Counted from the first letter of the stretch, positions 22,785 through 33,349 are shown. The stretch: 64,000 nt of DNA from Undaria pinnatifida (GCA_012845835.1 JABAKD010000026.1:1120046-1184045), one strand, 5' to 3'. Notes: generated by a model from the sequence alone, not told the origin. Translations and numbers: made by a program.

Positions 22785-22985
22785 GTTCCACCCTACAAAA
22801 AAAAACAACAAAAACAAACAAACAAACAAACAAACAAACAAGAAAACAAACAAACAACAAAAAAAGAAGCAAACAAACAAACCAACAAAAATACGGGAGT
22901 CGGTGAGCCTCGAACCCACTGTTCTAGCATATTAACTTGAGTTATCATGTATGTGCGCGTGAACGCTATCATGAACGCGTGATAC
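22785..22985 (-). mobile_element. tRNA-derived SINE with (TTTG)n tail
   Basis: On the minus strand a pol III B-box (GGGTTCGAGGCTCAC, plus coordinates 22904-22918) follows an A-box-like TAACTCAAGTTAAT (22931-22944) at tRNA-like spacing. A (TTTG)n-type tail (22800-22890) comes after it. Head with A and B boxes, short body and simple-repeat tail in this order is the standard tRNA-derived SINE design. The tRNA cloverleaf is not intact, so it is not a tRNA gene. It sits within the GT block. Confidence 0.6.
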
Positions 22986-23115
22986 ATATGATAGCAAATT
23001 ATGTTTTCCTAAATGGCTCTATTTCCGTTGTCATCATTTCGGTTTAGTTACATCAATAGTACGAAAGGCTTTTGTTTTCAACAGTAGCTGATCGCAGTAA
23101 ATATTAATCTTCGTA
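22985..23115. other. Unassigned AT-rich spacer
   Basis: No feature recognised between the SINE and the next GT element. Confidence 0.4.
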
Positions 23116-23939
23116 TGAACAATACCATTTATAATACGCTTTTGTATTTTGTTTTCACCTCGCTCCCTCTTGCTTACACCCCCCACCTACTATCGAAATC
23201 CGCCAGAGTAATATACACTTCCACGCCCTGGATATCGCCTTGTTATCGTTTCAGGGCCGTCCATGCCGCTGCTGCAATTCCCACCCACCCCCCTCCCCAA
23301 CGCCCCCTCCTTCACCCACCACCCGCACCATCGCCTAGACCTAGCACCACGCGTATAGCCAACCCCTACATCTATGCGACCTAACGCCCTCCCCCCCCGC
23401 CCCCGCCTCCCCCCCCGCCACATTCCTCCCCCTCCCCACAAGAAATATTTATAGTTTCCACGCACAAATAGACCTGCCCCACCCGTCGCCTCCCCCCCCT
23501 CCCCCCCTCCCGCCCCTCTCTTGATCAACATCAGGCCCCCACGTCCTTGAAAACTCCGCCCTCCCCTCACCAGTTATTCGACTTACAGGATTCACTTAAT
23601 AAACTAATGCATTTCCTTCCACAGCTGTCAGATTTTGTCCCCCTCAGAAACGGGCTTCAAAGTTTCCGCGCACAGTCTGCCTGACATCACCCTGTTGACC
23701 CTGATAGATACACTGCAGTTGCAAGGGGAGTCGCCGACCTATACCCTTAATGTGGACACACAACCCGTAATACGCGCGATCGGAGTATCACACACAGCTT
23801 GCAGAGATGAGGTTCGACAAAATATTCGATCTCACAGCTGGAGTGTATTTTAATTTTTTTTAATACTGAGTAATGTAGTCATGCAAAAATTGTTTTCATG
23901 CATGGGGAATAATTTTCATCACCTGTTAAATAAACTGGC

Positions 23940-24545
23940 CGATCTTGTTTGCGAGATTCGCAGCACGTATGGGGAGGAGGGTCTGCCACAGAGGAGCTTG
24001 TTGGGGGTAAGGGCTACTGAGGGGGGCAAGAGAAAGACTGGATAGATCATAGGAGGATGTGTCGGTCTTTAGAACGAAATTCGAAGGGTGGCGAAAGGCT
24101 GCTCAGAAGGCTGGCAGATGTGTTTGACGAGTAGAGGAGGGAGCCGAGTTGTTCATGCGGAATTGGCACGAAACGGAGAGACGCAAAGCTGCGGAGCGAC
24201 TCGCAAAGGCTGGGGCAGCGCCATCCACAGCGTCGGCATCTCTAAGCGGCCAGGGGGAGGGTGAAGGGGGGGAGGGGAGGGGGGGGAAACGGGGAGGGCG
24301 GGGGGGGGAGGGGTGGGGGGGGGGGGAAGGAGGGGCGGTAAGAAGGGGTGGCGTCTTGCCCAAGAGACTGAAGTCTGGGTTTGGCCATCATCGTCTCGAA
24401 CGTTGGCCTTCTAAATGGCCGTCTCCAGACAGCATAAGACCGCCCTGATTTCTTCGCCATGTTGCGTTCTCTCCTCAGTGCAATTGATGATGCACTTGAT
24501 ATCCTCTATGAGCCCAATGCCGTCTTCAGCCAGTTCCTTAGGGTT
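23940..24545 (+). pseudogene. LINE 3' end (probable continuation of copy 2)
   Basis: TTCGCAGCACGTATGGGGAG, the GGCGAAAGGCTGCTCAGAAG block and an Ala/Lys-rich end (AERLAKAGAAPSTAS) parallel 16030-16330 of copy 1. A G-rich run and the 3' tail matching 16735-16870 follow. It starts where copy 2 ends at 19915. The simplest reading is one LINE split by the 4-kb GT block. The alternative is an independent 5'-truncated copy. Confidence 0.6.
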
Positions 24546-24554
24546 TGCTAGTAT

Positions 24555-24960
24555 GACTTTTTTGTATCCTTTCCTTTCGTTGCTTCCTCTGCTTGTCTTG
24601 TCTTTTTTGTTGCTTTTCTTGCCTTTGGTTTTCTTTCCCTTCCTTTTTCGTTCTTTTCGCTTCCTTGTCTTTTCTTTTCGTTCCTTTCCTTATTTGTTTC
24701 TTTTTTATTTTTCCTTTTTGTTTTTTTTTTCTAAATGACTTGCGTCTGCCGTGCGTATGCGTAGTGATAGATACTACGTGTAACATATACGCGGTAGTCT
24801 TTCTTGGGTGGCAGGCGGTATAGTCGGTTTCCCCAGGCGCGAGTAATCAGACGTATGCACCGGTATGGACCTGGCACATCGTAGACTGACTTCCGATTCA
24901 CTTTTATATGCGTCTGGTGGAGGCATGAATTGCGTCAGCTGTGATATATGCGTGTACCTC
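24555..24960 (-). repeat. AT-SINE copy d (minus strand, T-rich tail at left)
   Basis: A pyrimidine-rich tail at 24555-24735 precedes the inverted body. CGTGCGTATGCGTAGTGATA, GGACCTGGCACATCGTAGAC and GAGGCATGAATTGCGTCAGC match copies a and b in reverse. It directly follows the LINE 3' end. Confidence 0.65.
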
Positions 24961-25165
24961 CTTGGGCTGTTTGTGTTTTTCTCTGGGGTATTCCTCAGCT
25001 TCAGAGTGACTGGAGCCTGTCCTGTGACCATGAACTTGATTATGCGAGTAAATGTGAGAACAACAACAGTATGAATTCCAGTCAAAAGATATAATCCACT
25101 TACCCTTTGTTTCCAAACTGAAGTCTCTCCGCGTCATAAATATCACATCGTCTACATGTATTGCA
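24960..25165. other. Unassigned DNA
   Basis: No feature recognised. Confidence 0.4.
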
Positions 25166-25985
25166 AGCATAAAATTACTCTCCAGCTGTGAGATCGAAGA
25201 TTTCGTCAGAACTAATCATTGCAAGCTGTGTGTGATATTCCGATCGCGCGTATTAGGGGTTGTGCGTCGTAATTAAGGATACAGGTCAGCCACTCCCCTT
25301 GGAACTACAGTGTAGCTTGGACCAGAGTCAACAGGGTGATGTTAGTCAGGCTGTGCGCGAAAGCTGTAAAACCTGTTTTTGAGGGGGACAAAATCTGACA
25401 GCCGTGGAAGGAAATGCATCAATATCTAAAGTTATCCTGTAATTCGTATAAGCTGTGAGATGAGGGCGGAGGTTTTAAGGGCGTGGGGGGCTGGGTCTGA
25501 ACAAGAAGGAGCGGGGAGGCGGGGGCGAGGGGGAAACGGAAGGGGAAACACAACGTGTGCGCGAATACTTTAAATCCTTTAAGGGAACAAATATGGCGGT
25601 TGTGGAAGGAATGCATCAGTCCATCACGTGCATCCTGTAAGGCGTACAACCAGTGAGGAGAAAGCGGAGTGTTTGAAGTGGTGGGGGGGGGGGGGTTCCA
25701 ACAGCTTTGCGTCGCATTAATGAAGGGGTTTGCTATAAGCTTGGTGCTAGTTCTAGTCGATGGTGCGGGTGGTGGGGAAGGAGGGGGCGTTGGAGTGGTA
25801 GGGGGGGGGGGCGAATTGGAGCTACAGCAAGGTATGCTAGAAAGGTACTGAGATGATATCAACTGCGTGGTAGTGATTATTACTTAGTAGGTGGGGCGTT
25901 TAAACAAGGGGGAGCAGGGGGGGGAAAAGGAGGGGTGCATTAGTTGGAGTTTCGGCATGAATGGCAGAATAATAATGAGGTGATA
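25165..25985 (+). repeat. GT elements (plus orientation)
   Basis: Begins AAATTACTCTCCAGCTGTGA, passes the GTGTAGCTTGGACCAGAGTC, CAAAATCTGACAGCCGTGG and GCTATAAGCTTGGTGCTAG blocks, and carries G-runs. Near 25985 it meets oppositely oriented copies through an inverted GGTGATATCAGTTG / CAGTTGATATCACC pair. Confidence 0.75.
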
Positions 25986-26984
25986 TCAGTTGTCTGGTAG
26001 TGTTTCTATAAAAACAATTTCCCCCACCCCCCGCGCTCCATCTTGTTCAATCGCTCCACCGAAAAACAAAATCTGCCAGAGTAATAACACTACCACGCAG
26101 TTGATATCACCTCTTCATATTTGTAGCTATACATGGTGTAGCTCCAATTCGCGCCCCCCTTCGTCCCCCCAGACGCCCCCTCCTTCCCCATCACCCGCAC
26201 CATCGCCTAGACTTAGCACCACGCGCATAGCAAACCCCTAAATATATGCAATATAATGATATTGGAAATCCACCCCCCCCCCCCCACCCCTTCGAACACT
26301 CCGCCTTCTCCTCACTCGTTGTACGACTTACAGGTTATACATGACAAAGAGATGCATTCCTTCCACAACCGTCAGACCTGTTCCCTTGGAGAATAGTTTC
26401 CACGAATAGATTGAGTTACCACGGCCCCTCCCCCCCCCCTACCTTCAGTCCCTCTTGTTCAAACCCAGGCCCCCACGCCGTTAAATACTCCGCCCTCTCC
26501 TCACCTGTTATACGGATTACAGGACACACTTGATAAATTGATGAATTTCCTTCCACAGCTGTCAGATTTTGTCCCCCTCAGAATACTAATTACAGGACAC
26601 ACTTGATAAATTGATGAATTTCCTTCCACAGCTGTCAGATTTTGTCCCCCTCAGAAACGGCTTTTATAGTTTCCGCGCACAGACAAACTAACATCACCCT
26701 ATTGACCCATGTATAGGCTACAATGTAGTTCCAAAGGGAGTCGCCGACCTAAATCTCTAATGAGAACACTCACCCCGTAATACGCGCGATCCGAGCACCA
26801 CACATATCTGATATCTTGCAAAGATGAGCCTTGACAAAATATTCGATCTCACAGCTGCAGTATATTTTCATTTATACAATAGCGCAATATCGGAGTATCA
26901 CACATAGCTTGCAAAGATGAGTTTCGACAAAATCTTCGATCTCACAGCTAGAAGAGTGCATTTATATTTCAAGAATATAACTCA
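25986..26984 (-). repeat. GT elements (minus orientation)
   Basis: Contains inverted blocks (CAGTTGATATCACC, CTAGACTTAGCACCACGCG, GTCGCCGACC). A direct duplication of ~65 bp (TTACAGGACACACTTGATAA to GTCCCCCTCAGAA) lies at about 26517-26652. It ends at a 5'-terminal signature (CTTCGATCTCACAGCTAGAA). Confidence 0.75.
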
Positions 26985-28334
26985 TATTTTTTTGCAAGCT
27001 GTGAGTGATAATTCGATCGCGCGTATCACTGGGTGTGTGTTCTTGCATTAAGAAAATAGGTCGGCCACTCCCCTTGGAACTACAGTGTAGCTTGTACCAG
27101 GGTCAACAGGGTGATGTTAATCAACCTGCTGTGCGCGGAAACTATAAAACCCGTTTCGGAGGGGGACAAAATCTGACAGCTGTGGAAGGAAATGCATCAG
27201 TTTATCAAGTGTATCCTGTAATTTGTATAACGATGGGAGGGCGGAGTATTAAAGGGCGTGGGGGGCTGCGTTTGAACAAGAGGGGGCGCGGGGGGCGTGG
27301 GGGGGACGGGGGGGCAAGTCGATCTGTGCGCGGAAACTTTAAATCATTTAAGGGGACAGATCTGACGGTTGTGAAAGGAATGCATCAGTTTGTCATGTAT
27401 ATCCTGCAGGTCGTACAGCCGGTGAGGTGAAGGCGGACAGTTCGAAGGGACGGGAAGGGTGGCTCTACATATAATTACAAAATTTTAAATACACTCCAGC
27501 TGTGAAATCGAATATGTTGTCGAAACTCATCTTTGCAAGCTGTGTGTGATGCTCCGATCGCGCGTATCACGGGTTGTGTGTCCTCATCAAGGATATAGGT
27601 CGGCGAATCCCCTTGCAACTACAGTGTAGCTATGAGGGTCAACAGGGTGATGTTAGTCAGTCTGTGCGCGGAAACAATAAAACCCGTTTCTGAGGGGGAC
27701 ATAATCTGACAGCTGTGGAAGGAAAGGCATCAGATTATCATGTGAATCTTGTAAGTCGAAAAACCGGTGAGGGGAGGGCGAAGTTGTTTTGGGCGTGGGG
27801 GCCTCATTTGGATCAAAAGGGGGCAGGAGGCAGGGAGGGGGGGGAGGGACAGGTGGGGCAGCTCAACTTGTGCATGGAAACTATATATCTTTCTTGTGGG
27901 GAGAGGGGGAGGGAAAAGGTGTGTGTGTGGGGGGGGGGGGAGGGCTTTACGTCGCATAGATGTAGGGGTTTGCTATACGCGTGGTGCTATGTCTAGGCGA
28001 TCGTGCGGGTGGTGGGGAAGGAGGGGTCGTTGAGGGCAGGGGGGGTGAAAAATGCAGCAGTGGCATGGACGGCTCTAAAACGACATGGGGGGGATATCCA
28101 GGGCGTGGAAGTGTTTATTACTCTGGCGGATTTTGATATTAGGTGGGACGTTTGAGCAAGAGAGAGCGAGGGAAAAAAGAGTGCAAGAGGGAGGGGGGTG
28201 GGGAGGGTTTCCAAGAGGTTTAGGTCACATGTAATATTGAAATACACTCTAGCTATGAGATCAAGTATTTGGTCGAAACTCATCTTGGCAACGTTGTGTA
28301 TGACACTCCGGTCGCGCGTATTTTCATATACGTA
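26985..28334 (+). repeat. GT elements (plus orientation), at least two units
   Basis: The unit from AATACACTCCAGCTGTGAAA (27487) to the next GAAATACACTCTAGCTATGA (about 28240) gives a period near 755 bases. The module order is: 5' signature, GTCGGCGAATCCCC block, AATCTGACAGCTGTGG block, G-run, GCTATACGCGTGGTGCTA block, GCAGCAGTGGCATGGACGGC block, TTTAGGTCACATGTAATATT, then the next 5' signature. The second unit is cut by a MITE. Confidence 0.8.
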
Positions 28335-28607
28335 GACCACGGTTACGGTAAGGAGGGTACCCCCATTTACAGTGGTGTGTTTCAGCCAGTCGCACGAGTG
28401 ACTCTGTACCCCACGGATGAAAACAGTTCAGGCAGTTGTTTTTGGCGCAGCTCAGATCACTTTTGGGCTGCGGATTAATTTCGTCAATGCAAAACATGAA
28501 GATAACGTAAGATCGCATAAGGGCGAAGGGGTTACTCGCGCGAGTGACCCCTAGCCACTGAAATATGAGGCCCAAAAGGGGATCCCCCTACTACCGTGGC
28601 CTGGGTC
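28335..28607 (-). mobile_element. MITE copy 2 (4-bp TSD family)
   Basis: A 273-bp element with the same termini and internal palindromes as the other three. CGTA flanks both ends (28331-28334 and 28608-28611). The termini have drifted (GACCACGGTTACGGTAAGGA), suggesting an older insertion. It is inserted in a GT element. Confidence 0.85.
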
Positions 28608-29040
28608 CGTAGGGGTTTCGTATACGCGCGGTGCTGGGTCTAGGTGATTGTGCGGGGTGTGGGGAAAGAGGGGGCGTTGGAGGGGGGGAGGGGGTGAATA
28701 AAAGCTACGTCATGGATAGCTGGAAATATAATGACGTGATATCAGTTGCTTAGAAGGTTTTTTTACTTTGGCCGATTTCGATTGTATGTGGGGCGTTTGA
28801 ACGAACTGGGCGGGGAACCAAAGGGGGCAGGGGGGGGGGGGGGGAGGGGAGAGATGAGCTGGAGCTACGGTATGGATGGCTAGAAGGATAATGAGATGAT
28901 TTCAGCCGGCGGGTGAGGCGTTTGAACAAGAGGGATCGGGAGGGGGGCGCATTTGAATATTTGCGCGGAAACTATAAGCCCTTAAAGGGCACGAATGCGA
29001 CGGTTGTAGAAAAAAGACACCCCTTTATATCACCCGCCTG
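28608..29040 (+). repeat. GT element modules right of MITE copy 2
   Basis: GCGCGGTGCTGGGTCTAGGT, AATAATGAGATGATTTCAG and ATAATGACGTGATATCAGT blocks and several G-runs continue in plus orientation, ending with a GGAAACTATAAGCCCTTAA sub-repeat. Confidence 0.7.
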
Positions 29041-29245
29041 GTAATGTTGATTATTCGAGAAGATTTGATGTTACATGTAGTATACAACCCAGTTAAACAA
29101 CGTGTTGAAAGCTTCATAATTTGTTATCGTACATGGATCGAAAGATAGAATATTTCAATCGATAGGTACAATCGTGTACTTACAATTATTTTCTGGCATC
29201 GCATATATATAGCTTCTTGCACAACTCATAAATTAATGCGTCACA
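29040..29245. other. Unassigned AT-rich spacer
   Basis: No feature recognised. Confidence 0.4.
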
Positions 29246-29600
29246 ACTGATCAAAACCAGGCACCCACGTCCTTCAAAACTCCGCCCTCCCCTCACCGGT
29301 CATTCGACTTACAGGATTCACTTGATAAACGGATACATTTCCCTCCACGGCGGTCAGATTATGTCCCCCTCAGAAACGGATTTTATTGTTCCCGCGCACA
29401 GACTGACGAACACCACCCTGTTGACCCTCATAGCTACACTGTAGTTGCAAGGGGAGTCGCCGACCTATATCCTTGATGAGGACACACAACCCGTAATACG
29501 CGCGATCGGAGCATCACACACAGCTTGCAAAGATGAGTTTCAAAAAAATCTTCGATCTCACAGCTGGAGTGTATTTTCATTTTTTAGAATATACTCCAGG
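29245..29600 (-). repeat. GT element copy (minus orientation)
   Basis: Runs from GATCAAAACCAGGCACCCAC through TCAGATTATGTCCCCCTCAG and the GTCGCCGACCTATATCC block to the 5' signature (GATCTCACAGCTGGAGTGTA), ending TTTTCATTTTTTAGAATATA. Confidence 0.8.
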
Positions 29601-30313
29601 TTGGTCGAGAACGCAGGAACAAACAGACCGAGAGACGAGGTAATCACAGCAGCGCAATTCATTGTGGAAAAAAAGAGCATTTTATAGCTATTTAGTCTAG
29701 AGCAGCGTAAAAAACGAACAAAAAAAGCTCATAGTGGATTATACCCTAGAAGCATAACAACGAAGGACTAGCATATAGGCGCCAAGAATGAGTATAATCG
29801 ACCCAAAACAAGGTAGCATAACTGCTATCGTGTGTTTTGTGTATATAAGCAGGGGTTTCCAGGCAGGGGTTGGCAAGTAGGGAAATGGGCGCAGGATCGG
29901 GTAGATCCCAGAGAAACATGCCTTCCAGCTCCTAGTGAGCATTTGTGCGCTTGCCCGGGTAACTCACTCTTCGGTATTTTTGGGCATGATCGTGCGCCAG
30001 GGCTGTATCAAGAGCTAGCGATGGGTTGCGAGAGTCAGAGCTGCAACAGCCTAGCCAGTAACCATGTTCTCCCAGTTGGCCTTTGTAGCTTTGGCGGTCG
30101 GTATGAGTGTGAACTCGGTTTCCTTTGGGACGTGATGATGGTGACAAGATGCGAACAGTTGACTTTAGCTTGTGGGGTGCCAACCGGGAAACCCCTTGCG
30201 GGTATCACAATCGTGCGGCGTGCATCGCGTGCGTCATGGACGCTGCTCAGAGGGATTCTCTATATTATGACTTATGCGTGCAAAGCCTAAGCTTGTGGCA
30301 TATCGGGTGCAAA
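29600..30313. other. Unassigned DNA left of gypsy-1
   Basis: A 152-residue plus-strand frame (29832-30290) has no recognisable motif. A TGTATATAAGCAGGGG motif near 29840 could be a TATA-like promoter element but has no supported gene. Confidence 0.35.
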
Positions 30314-30734
30314 TATTACGGATGGGGAGGCTAGGGATAGAGGCGGATCCGATGTCTATGTGGGTCTGAGTGGTCTCTAGCCATTCCTGCGGCAGGACCC
30401 TAGGTCTTGTGTGCATTGTACAGAGAGGAAGGTGGCAGGGACCCAGCCTACAAAGCACTGCTACCGACCTGATGATAGCAGCCTCCCGATCGGTACCGAG
30501 TTCGGTGGTTGAGCCTGAACAGCGGTAGTGTAAGCCTTGAAGGTGGCTTGTGAGAAGAAGTAGAAGGTCTCCGGTCGTGGATACGGTATTCGCTTTGTGG
30601 ATTATTGCTAACTCAGGGCAAGCAAAAGAGTACAGAGCATAGGGAGGCAAGGAACCAGTACTGCTAGTACCTATTGGAACTAGCGCATTCCCAATAGTGC
30701 AACTCCTATCAACCGTAACAATATATTCGTAACA
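30314..30734 (-). repeat. 3' LTR of gypsy-1
   Basis: In element sense it starts TGTTACGAATATATTGTTAC and ends CATCCGTAATA. It has the same length as the 5' LTR. About 16 differences were counted by eye. Confidence 0.9.
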
Positions 30735-30743
30735 TCCCCCCAT
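30735..30743 (-). other. Polypurine tract of gypsy-1
   Basis: In element sense, AATGGGGGGA sits directly before the TGTTACG start of the 3' LTR. Confidence 0.8.
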
Positions 30744-31544
30744 TAGTATGAACAGCTGTTTGTCAGCTGCAACATACTAATTAACGGTAGCAGGGATAGT
30801 GACAACCGCGAGGTGACACACTTCCTTTGTCGAAAACTACCGGTGATGTCTTTGAGTAGATCGAACGGCCAACCGAAAATTACAAGAGGCAAATAGTGGC
30901 AAAACTCAAATAAAAAAATCCACGGCTCTTCATAATTCTCACTGCGCGTTTGCTCGCGGCCCGACATCGACTTGCGCGAAGGTAAACCCGGCTTCCGGGA
31001 AAAACCCTTCGCTCTTCATCCCGAAAGCCCTAGAATTTAGACAACAACCGAAAACATCAAGTGACTCTTGGACGAAAAATACTCTAAAAAAAAAACGTCC
31101 CTCGCCTGGTGAATCCACTGTAGTTGCTGCCCGGCTCTCAACACCTACAGCGCGGGAAACACCTGGCCATCCAGGAAAAAACCCATTGCGCAAAGCCCTA
31201 CAACACCAAGCTCATACAAACGCCACGGCACACCGCACGAACCCATTTGGGTGCTACCGGGCGCAGGGCCACCCTTCGACTACCAATCAGACCAGAACAT
31301 CTAATCAGCACGTCTCCAAATATTCAAACTTTAACTGGCTCCCAACTAGGGGCACGCTCGAAAATCGACAACACAACTGCACAAGACTGGTACGACAAAG
31401 CCAACAACAATCCAAACTCTTCACTTCATATATATGCGACCGCATCTTGTACGGACATCCATGATCACCCGCAGACAGTCACACAATCCAACACATCCTC
31501 CTCATTCAGCCATCACGTAAGCCCGAAATCCTTTCCTCCCAAGG
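30744..31544 (-). other. 3' non-coding region of gypsy-1
   Basis: About 0.8 kb between the integrase stop and the PPT. Plus-strand frames here (up to 150 residues) have no recognised motif and are antisense to the element. Confidence 0.5.
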
Positions 31545-32708
31545 CTATCTCGAAAGTCTTTCCAGTTCGCGTCTAGACAGCTCCTCCCAGTTCCCATCAG
31601 TGTAGCGCACACGCCAGTGGGGGGCAAGGTAATCGCACACCTGGCCTTGAAGTTGGATGCCTCCGGCTAGCTCCTTCTGAAAGGTAAAACTTATAGGAAA
31701 AGCATGCAAGGCTTGTGCGCGGGACAACGGAGCACGGGACTGTACTGAGTTGGGTACAGAAGCGTTTGCTAGCTGGGAAAAATACAAGTGCCAGAGAGCA
31801 ACGAAACAATCCAACTGAAGGGGCGTGAAGCTACGTCGCATGGTCTCTTCCGACAGCCAGTCCGACACTACACCATTTCCTGACTTCCCTTTGTACTTCC
31901 AAATAGTCCCCATGCCGAAAGCCGGTTGGACTCTGCGACAGTAGGCGATGGTGACTAGACCTAAACTCTCTTCAGCTCCTGCAGGCAATTTGAAGTCGGG
32001 GCCCCACGCATACCGGGCGAACTCTTCAGCTAGCGAGTGTCGGAAAGAAAGTGCTCGAAGGTGGAAAGGTTTCACATCGGCCGTAGATACCCTTCGGCTG
32101 CGCTTCTTTCTACCATTCATCATGACTTCTACGCTAAGACCGGGCTGGATCACCCCCGTCACTTTCCACGGTCCTGTGTATAGATCGTGTTGCAACTTCC
32201 TTCCCCTGTGGTCACGATGTCGACTGCTCTCGGATTCGCGCACTAGCACCAGACTGTCCTTCACGACGCCAACTCCAGCGGACGACCTCTCGATGGAGGC
32301 GTTCGCCTTCGCGCGTGCCGCCACTCGAAGCTCGTGCCGTTTCTCAACGGCGAGTTGTACTTCACGGAGATTCTGCTTGCGCCTCTCCACGAAGTTGTCG
32401 AGTCCCCGTTCCTGATCCATCTCGTCCGTCAGAGGAACTAACGAATCCAGAGACGTGCGAGGCTTGCGGCCGAAAAGGAGTTTGAAGCGAGTCATGGTGG
32501 ATGGGAGCGAGATATCTGGCAAGGTGCGTTTGATCCACATAGCAGGCGAAAAATACTCGTCCCATCGGTCAGGCCAGGACCTACACAGCTCGGCTAGCAC
32601 CTCCTGCAGCCATTCCCCCAGTTTCTCAACCGACCCTTGGCCTTGAGGGTGATCAGCAGCACCAAACACGATGTTTGCGCGCAACCATCTGCACAAGTGC
32701 TTAACCAC
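31545..32708 (-). pseudogene. gypsy-1 integrase, C-terminal two thirds
   Basis: This 387-residue frame starts within the DDE core. It holds the catalytic Glu in a HPQGQGSVEKLGEWL segment, then LFGRKPRTSLDSLVPLTDE (an end-of-core motif). A basic region with GPWKVTGVIQPGLSVEVM follows, resembling the GPY/F module. The extreme C terminus reads WRVRYTDGNWEELSRREL, a short Tudor/chromo-like aromatic-acidic motif. The upstream part of the core is in another frame (32594-33034), with the shift near 32700. It would have joined element DNA to the target. No zinc-finger part is in this frame. Confidence 0.8.
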
Positions 32709-33071
32709 CTCCGCATAAATTCTGAGCCTTCATCACAGCGCACCGTCTTTGGAAGTCCGTCAGTTAGACACAGCTCCACCAACACTCGGGCTACGCCTAC
32801 AGCTTGCTTGGTTTCTAGCGGGAACCCGAAGGGGAACTTTGAGGCGCGGTCTACCACGAGCAAGATATAGTTGTTGCCAGTTTGTGATGGTGTGTCAATC
32901 TTGAGGATGTCCATTTGCAACTTGTCCCACTGCTCAAGCGGTCTACCTGGCGTCATGGCTACTCGTCTGCTGAGCGGTCTCTTACGTCTACGACAAGCAC
33001 ATGACAACACATAATGTCGAGTGTCTTTCGTCATCGTTGGCGAGTGGAAATGATCGCGTAGATGTGACAGC
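32594..33071 (-). pseudogene. gypsy-1 integrase, zinc-finger end and N-terminal core
   Basis: Reads the Cys pair of the HHCC finger (LSCACRRRKR) and then the DDE core: first Asp in KLQMDILKIDTP, second Asp in KTVRCDEGSEF. It then loses frame near 32700. The His pair of the finger (HTLHGHAGVGATTK) lies on the other side of MITE copy 3 at 33350-33407, so the insertion split the zinc finger. Confidence 0.75.
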
Positions 33072-33075
33072 GTTG

Positions 33076-33345
33076 GACCCAGGCTACGGTAGGGGGGTCC
33101 CCTTTTGGGCCTTATATTTCAGTGGCTAGGGGTCACTCGCGCGAGCAACCCATTTGTTCCTATGCGATCTTACGTTTTCTTCATGTTTCACATTGACGAA
33201 ATTAATCCGCAATGCAAAGGTGATCTAAGTTGCGCCGAAACAAGCGCCTAAACCATCTTCATCCGTGGGGTACAGAGCCACTCGTGCGAGTGGCTCAAAC
33301 ACACCACTGATATTGGGGGTACCCCCCCCTACCGTAGCCTTGGTC
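33076..33345 (+). mobile_element. MITE copy 3 (4-bp TSD family), nested in gypsy-1
   Basis: A 270-bp element. GACCCAGGCTACGGTAGGGG at the left and the reverse complement of GACCAAGGCTACGGTAGGGG at the right are its inverted termini. GTTG flanks both sides (33072-33075 and 33346-33349). Internal palindromes CACTCGCGCGAG and CCACTCGTGCGAGTGG lie near either end. It separates the His and Cys pairs of the gypsy-1 integrase finger, so it post-dates gypsy-1. Confidence 0.92.
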
Positions 33346-33349
33346 GTTG

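Larger units (their letters stand above)
20030..23875 (-). repeat. Block of tandem/nested GT elements (minus orientation)
   Basis: Nearly the whole block is GT-element sequence in reverse orientation. The 5'-end signature GATCTCACAGCYGRAGTGTA appears near 20453, 20744, 21665, 22735 and 23830. The spacing is about 290 bases for a short sub-unit and about 1070-1095 for long units. Each module carries a C-run, the longest about 28 C at 22199-22226. Modules comprise the GTCGCCGACCTATA block, the GCACAGACTGAC block, and a second half with CTAGACCTAGCACCACGCG and GATATCACCTCATT blocks. Pro-rich frames are artefacts. Confidence 0.8.

Noticed and set aside
22895-22985. Possible functional tRNA gene
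   Set aside because: A and B boxes are present but no acceptor stem, and a TTTG tail follows. A SINE head is the better call.
20035-23570. Pro-rich or Gly-rich frames within the GT arrays
   Set aside because: Translations of C- or G-runs in a repeat, not conserved between units.
24538-24823. Lys-rich or Phe-rich ORFs at 14159-14593, 17355-17642 and 24538-24823
   Set aside because: They read the purine/pyrimidine tails of AT-SINE copies.
30234-30743. 169-residue minus-strand ORF with a near-identical partner at 40529-41008
   Set aside because: Both are translations of the gypsy-1 LTRs. The similarity is explained by the LTR repeat.
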